Below are positions 61,101-64,000 of a DNA stretch of 64,000 nt, one piece after another. The position numbers were made by a program, and so were the translations under genes. Source of the DNA: Luidia sarsii (taxonomy: Eukaryota; Echinodermata; Asteroidea; Paxillosida; Luidiidae); NCBI GenBank assembly GCA_949987565.1, contig OX465103.1, positions 10,305,149 to 10,369,148 of the forward strand. The letters run 5' to 3'. Within the stretch, counting starts at the first letter, position 1. Each line of letters opens with the position of its first letter. The notes beneath the pieces were generated by a model, which ran no database searches, was not told where the DNA came from, and worked only from the letters and a program-made list of their open reading frames with translations.

Positions 61101-61534
61101 TCCTATTGAAATCGGTACAAAGGTCAACGATTGGTTCGATTTGATTATAACATGTACATGTACCTGGGTTTCCCTGGAGGTTTAAAGGGTCTCGATCTGC
61201 AGTAAATATCACAGTCAACCTCATTTTCTGCTGTCATCTAGGGATCTGAAGTGTACAAACATATTGGCAAGCTTCTTTTCCCTGATGTCTCAGGTTCAAA
61301 TCCTTGTCCAGTCAAAGTTTACTTTTGATTGGTTTTTGTTTTGTTTTTGTTTTTTCTAAATTTATTTAGAAGTTGCCAGTCAGTTGTTCCTTTATTTGTT
61401 GGACTCCAAATATTGTGACTTGTGTTTCTGCTTTTACAGTTGGAGGATCTTTTAAAGCCTCACATGGACACAAGGGGGTCCTTTCTTCTCCGGGACAGCA
61501 ATACAGAACCTGGAAACCTCACAATATCTGTGGT
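58101..61534 (+). CDS. SH2-domain adaptor-like protein, N-terminal part (gene continues past the window)
   Basis: Two coding exons are clear: 58101-58307 and 61440-61534, joined in phase 0, the second ending in phase 2 before GTAAGT. They encode 100 complete codons. Residues 1-58 are an N-terminal tail with PPVPQRK, a class II SH3-binding motif, and MVPRPITRP. Residues 59-100 begin an SH2 domain: LEFYYGRVTNKQLEDLLKP then GSFLLRDSNTEPGNLTISVV, where the arginine of FLLRDS is the phosphotyrosine-binding residue. A 5' UTR exon probably begins at 57948 after TTTTCCCCAG, and an in-frame TAA precedes the ATG. The rest of the SH2 domain is not visible before 64000, so the next intron is over 2.4 kb. 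The family is unresolved (SAP-, SHIP-, DAPP1- and GRB2-like proteins all share this core). Confidence 0.75.
58789..58915. mobile_element. CCTGCTAGGAT foldback, well-preserved copy
   Basis: Left arm ATTTAGTGTGCCTGACATTT and AGCAGGACCTTTCTCAAAGG; right arm CCTTTGAGAAAGGTCCTGCT and CGTCAGGTCCACTAAAT. Both ends are present, giving a 127-bp inverted repeat in an intron of the SH2 gene. A second near-complete copy lies at 60095-60200. Confidence 0.65.
59013..59165 (+). mobile_element. tRNA-derived SINE, family 1 (SH2 gene intron)
   Basis: A box TAGCTCAGGTGGTAGAGC and a diverged B box; the head GGTGCCCCCACCCCAGCGAA matches the segment near 28945. Confidence 0.6.
59306..59663. mobile_element. TTAA-flanked MITE with 20-bp perfect inverted ends
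   Basis: TTAA at 59306-59309 and 59660-59663 flank a 350-bp element whose ends AGCCCCTACACAACATTGGT and its exact reverse complement are inverted. The interior has no open frame of note. Diverged relatives lie at 4634-5010 and 41333-41660. Confidence 0.75.
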
Positions 61535-64000
61535 GTAAGTAAACCCTCTTTTCATACGGTTTTGGGTCAGTTATTAAATGTGGTCAGTGCGGAGATCTCA
61601 GGCAGTTCATGGTGGAGGTACTGTAGCAGCAAGTCAAGGGTGGTTAGCGATGACACCATTTAAAAGTGTTTGAAGAGGTGGACTCGACATACATGTTTAA
61701 CAAGGAATAATGTGCATTGTCCCTCTCTATAGTTATTTTCTCAATGTGGCAAATCTTACTGAAAAAATTTTATTGAACTGAAAAAGAGCTGGGTTTGAAA
61801 TTTGTTGTAAGAGGGGATGATGTGAACTGAAAAAGAGCTGGGTTTGAAATTTGTTGTCAGAGGGGATGATGTGAATTTCGAAACCTGGTAAGGAAAACAA
61901 GGATCTCATTGTCTGTCACAATAAAGAGTCCTCTCAATGTCCTTGGGTGTTGCTAAGTATGACTCAACAAATGCCTGAGAAATATGCCCTTGTGGACCGT
62001 TCCCACTTTGGGGAAAAACCACTTCTAGGGAAAATTATTTTGTAAGCCGGAGTCAGCCTTGAGTTCAACGGATATCCTAGAAATCCCTAGTGATTGCACC
62101 TTGTGAAAATTCTGTGAGGTTTGGAAAGTGGAAGTGAGCACACGGATATCTATGGCCTCATATATGGGAAACTTTGCATGAAATCACCGTAGACAATTCA
62201 GCAATTGCCTTTTTCCTAGTACCGGTACACAAGCTCTGTGGTGAGAAAAATTTACCAATCTATATTCTCAACCACTCATGGGAACATGTGTATACTATGG
62301 TGGTCATGAATATTCATGCAGGAAACCAGTGCATTTGATTGGTTTCTCCGTAGAGCTCGTGTACTGCGGAAAAGAAAACAACAACCCGGATGTGAATGTA
62401 TGGGGGAATTCCCCTGGATAGTTTGGCCTGTTCACAGAATCATGGTTCAGTTCTTATCAATCATGATTCATGGACATAGTGACAATGGAGTGGAGTTACG
62501 GTGTACTGTTCATATTGTGCAAAGCCTCAGTGAACTCAGGAAGGTTTGTGGTGACACCATGTACAGTGTAGTACTTACAACGGGCAGAGTACCGGTACAC
62601 ACTACCCAAAATGTTGAGTTACAATGTTATACCTCATTGAACTCCCTGGGTGAAGATGACAAGGCCATTTTGATGCTTCGTAACTCAGCTTACAAAATTT
62701 TGAGAAGCATTATTATACATTATGATGGGCTATGTGGTTTCTGTGCATCACTCATTGTCTTGCAGTTGTTCGTAAGGGCCAGACAAAAAATAGTTGTGGT
62801 TCCTATTACATGGGTAAAAGGGTACAATATACCAATACCGTACATGTACGTACATGTAGGTAGGTTGGACTTTTTGTATGCTGAAATTGCTGAGACGTGA
62901 GTCATGTACTGGCTAAGTGTTATACTCAAGCCAACATAAACATGATTTACATGTATGCAGGGTTGGTTGATTTAAAATCACTGGTCATGGCATCAAAAAC
63001 ATTTAGGGTTGAGTTGATGTGCTGTCAAAATGGGGTCGTTGGGAAACACACTTCCCCCAAAAAACCCCAAAATGTAGGGTTGGCCCGAAAACCGGAAGCA
63101 CAACTACGTATATAATATATATATATATATTTTTTTTGGGGGGGGCCTAAGGTATGATGAGTCGTATGGAAACGGCCACTGCACATTCTTACCGATGCAA
63201 ACAATTATTTGTTTTTTCAATACATGATGAATGCCCTCGTCTTCCTTTTCATGTTTAGTGCAGAATGCCTCTGTCTATGTTTAAGTTTTTGGTCCGGGCT
63301 GAAGCATTCTGCTAGCAAGGAGAAATACAAGTTTACTCCTAGGTTTTGCCAGCAGTGAGAATTGAATTAAATTTGCACTGTGAAAAGAATTTACATGTTA
63401 CGAATGCCATTTTGTTGCCTTGGCCGTTTATTGCAGAAACTGCAAATTGTGCCTACATACCTGTGTGAATTTGTTTCTGCTACATGGTTGAGACTTAAAA
63501 CTAGAGTAATGGCTGACTAAAAAGAAATACTAATTTCTAGGATGTGTGAATATTGAGAATCTTGCATAATCGAGCTGTATTGTTTAGCATTCTAGTTACA
63601 TTCCAAATGTGATTAATGCTTCTTGAAATAAATTAATTGATTATCAATCATTTAGAAGTTTTGTTTGCACTTTTTATCAACTTTTGAAACTCACTGAATA
63701 ATTGATATGATTTGACATGTACTGTATATGATGCAATAATTATATGACACAATATGACATGCGATAAATTTCTTGCGACCAATCTTAAGACCTGAGTGGT
63801 ATACAGAAATCATATGGGCTATCACAACTTATGATGGGTTATTGTCGTACAGTAAGTTGAGGTACAGGTATGATTCCTAGCTGCTTTAGAGAAACATTTG
63901 CCAGATATGATCCGATACCAAACAATCTATATTTTGAACCTTTAATATACCCAGTATTCATGCCTAGCCTTTTTGCCTTTACTTAGGGACAACCCAAGAC
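61535..64000. other. Right-edge intron of the SH2 gene
   Basis: No further exon is supported. It includes a 52-bp direct duplication (GAACTGAAAAAGAGCTGGGT, at about 61775 and 61827), a partial foldback element (62539-62630), a TA microsatellite next to a T/G run (63108-63148), and low-complexity AT-rich sequence. Confidence 0.45.

Noticed and set aside
62316..62900. 194-codon open frame, the longest near the right edge, considered as an SH2 gene exon
   Set aside because: It shows no SH2-like or other known motif and runs through a foldback repeat (GGTTTGTGGTGACACCATGT).

Overview
This is animal nuclear DNA: about 40% GC, split genes with GT-AG introns of roughly 0.1 to 3.9 kb, and introns full of short inverted-repeat elements, tRNA-derived SINEs and minisatellites. 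Protein conservation is strong but introns and spacers look like nothing vertebrate. I infer an invertebrate, most likely a deuterostome (echinoderm, hemichordate or cephalochordate), but cannot fix the species by eye. There are no operons, CRISPR arrays or bacterial features.

Seven protein genes were rebuilt exon by exon, checking that the reading phase matches across each junction. From left to right: a CRT-like membrane transporter (minus, 5616 to 1217, 5 exons); coatomer subunit gamma COPG (plus, 8832 to 23709, 20 exons); the INO80 subunit ACTR8 (plus, 25727 to 35086, 12 exons); selenoprotein K SELENOK (minus, 41184 to 37842, 6 exons, with an in-frame TGA read as selenocysteine); the DNA/RNA-binding protein KIN (minus, 50213 to 42935, 10 exons); mitochondrial ribosomal protein MRPL42 (plus, 50370 to 54588, 6 exons); and the first two coding exons of an SH2-domain protein (plus, from 58101), which runs off the right edge.

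The genes serve unrelated housekeeping jobs: lysosomal or vacuolar transport, COPI vesicle coats, chromatin remodelling, ER-membrane selenoprotein function, DNA repair and RNA processing, mitochondrial translation, and tyrosine-kinase signalling. Their order is still informative. ACTR8 and SELENOK are neighbours, as in human. KIN and MRPL42 are head to head with 156 bp between their start codons, so they probably share a bidirectional promoter.

The most unusual feature is a set of tandem arrays on splice sites. In COPG a 34-bp unit carrying the end of exon 10 and its 5' splice site is repeated 16 times. In ACTR8 a 25-bp unit carrying the 3' splice site and first bases of exon 8 is repeated seven times upstream of the real exon. 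By reading frame, use of any extra copy in either array would bring in a stop codon. Other minisatellites also lie close to splice sites.

Mobile DNA includes a 167-bp Mutator-like MITE with 39-bp inverted ends and a 9-bp target duplication (150-316), two TTAA-flanked element families, a hAT-like element, a foldback family with 47-bp perfect arms, a second foldback family built on CCTGCTAGGAT, two tRNA-derived SINE families and a fragment of a non-LTR retrotransposon.
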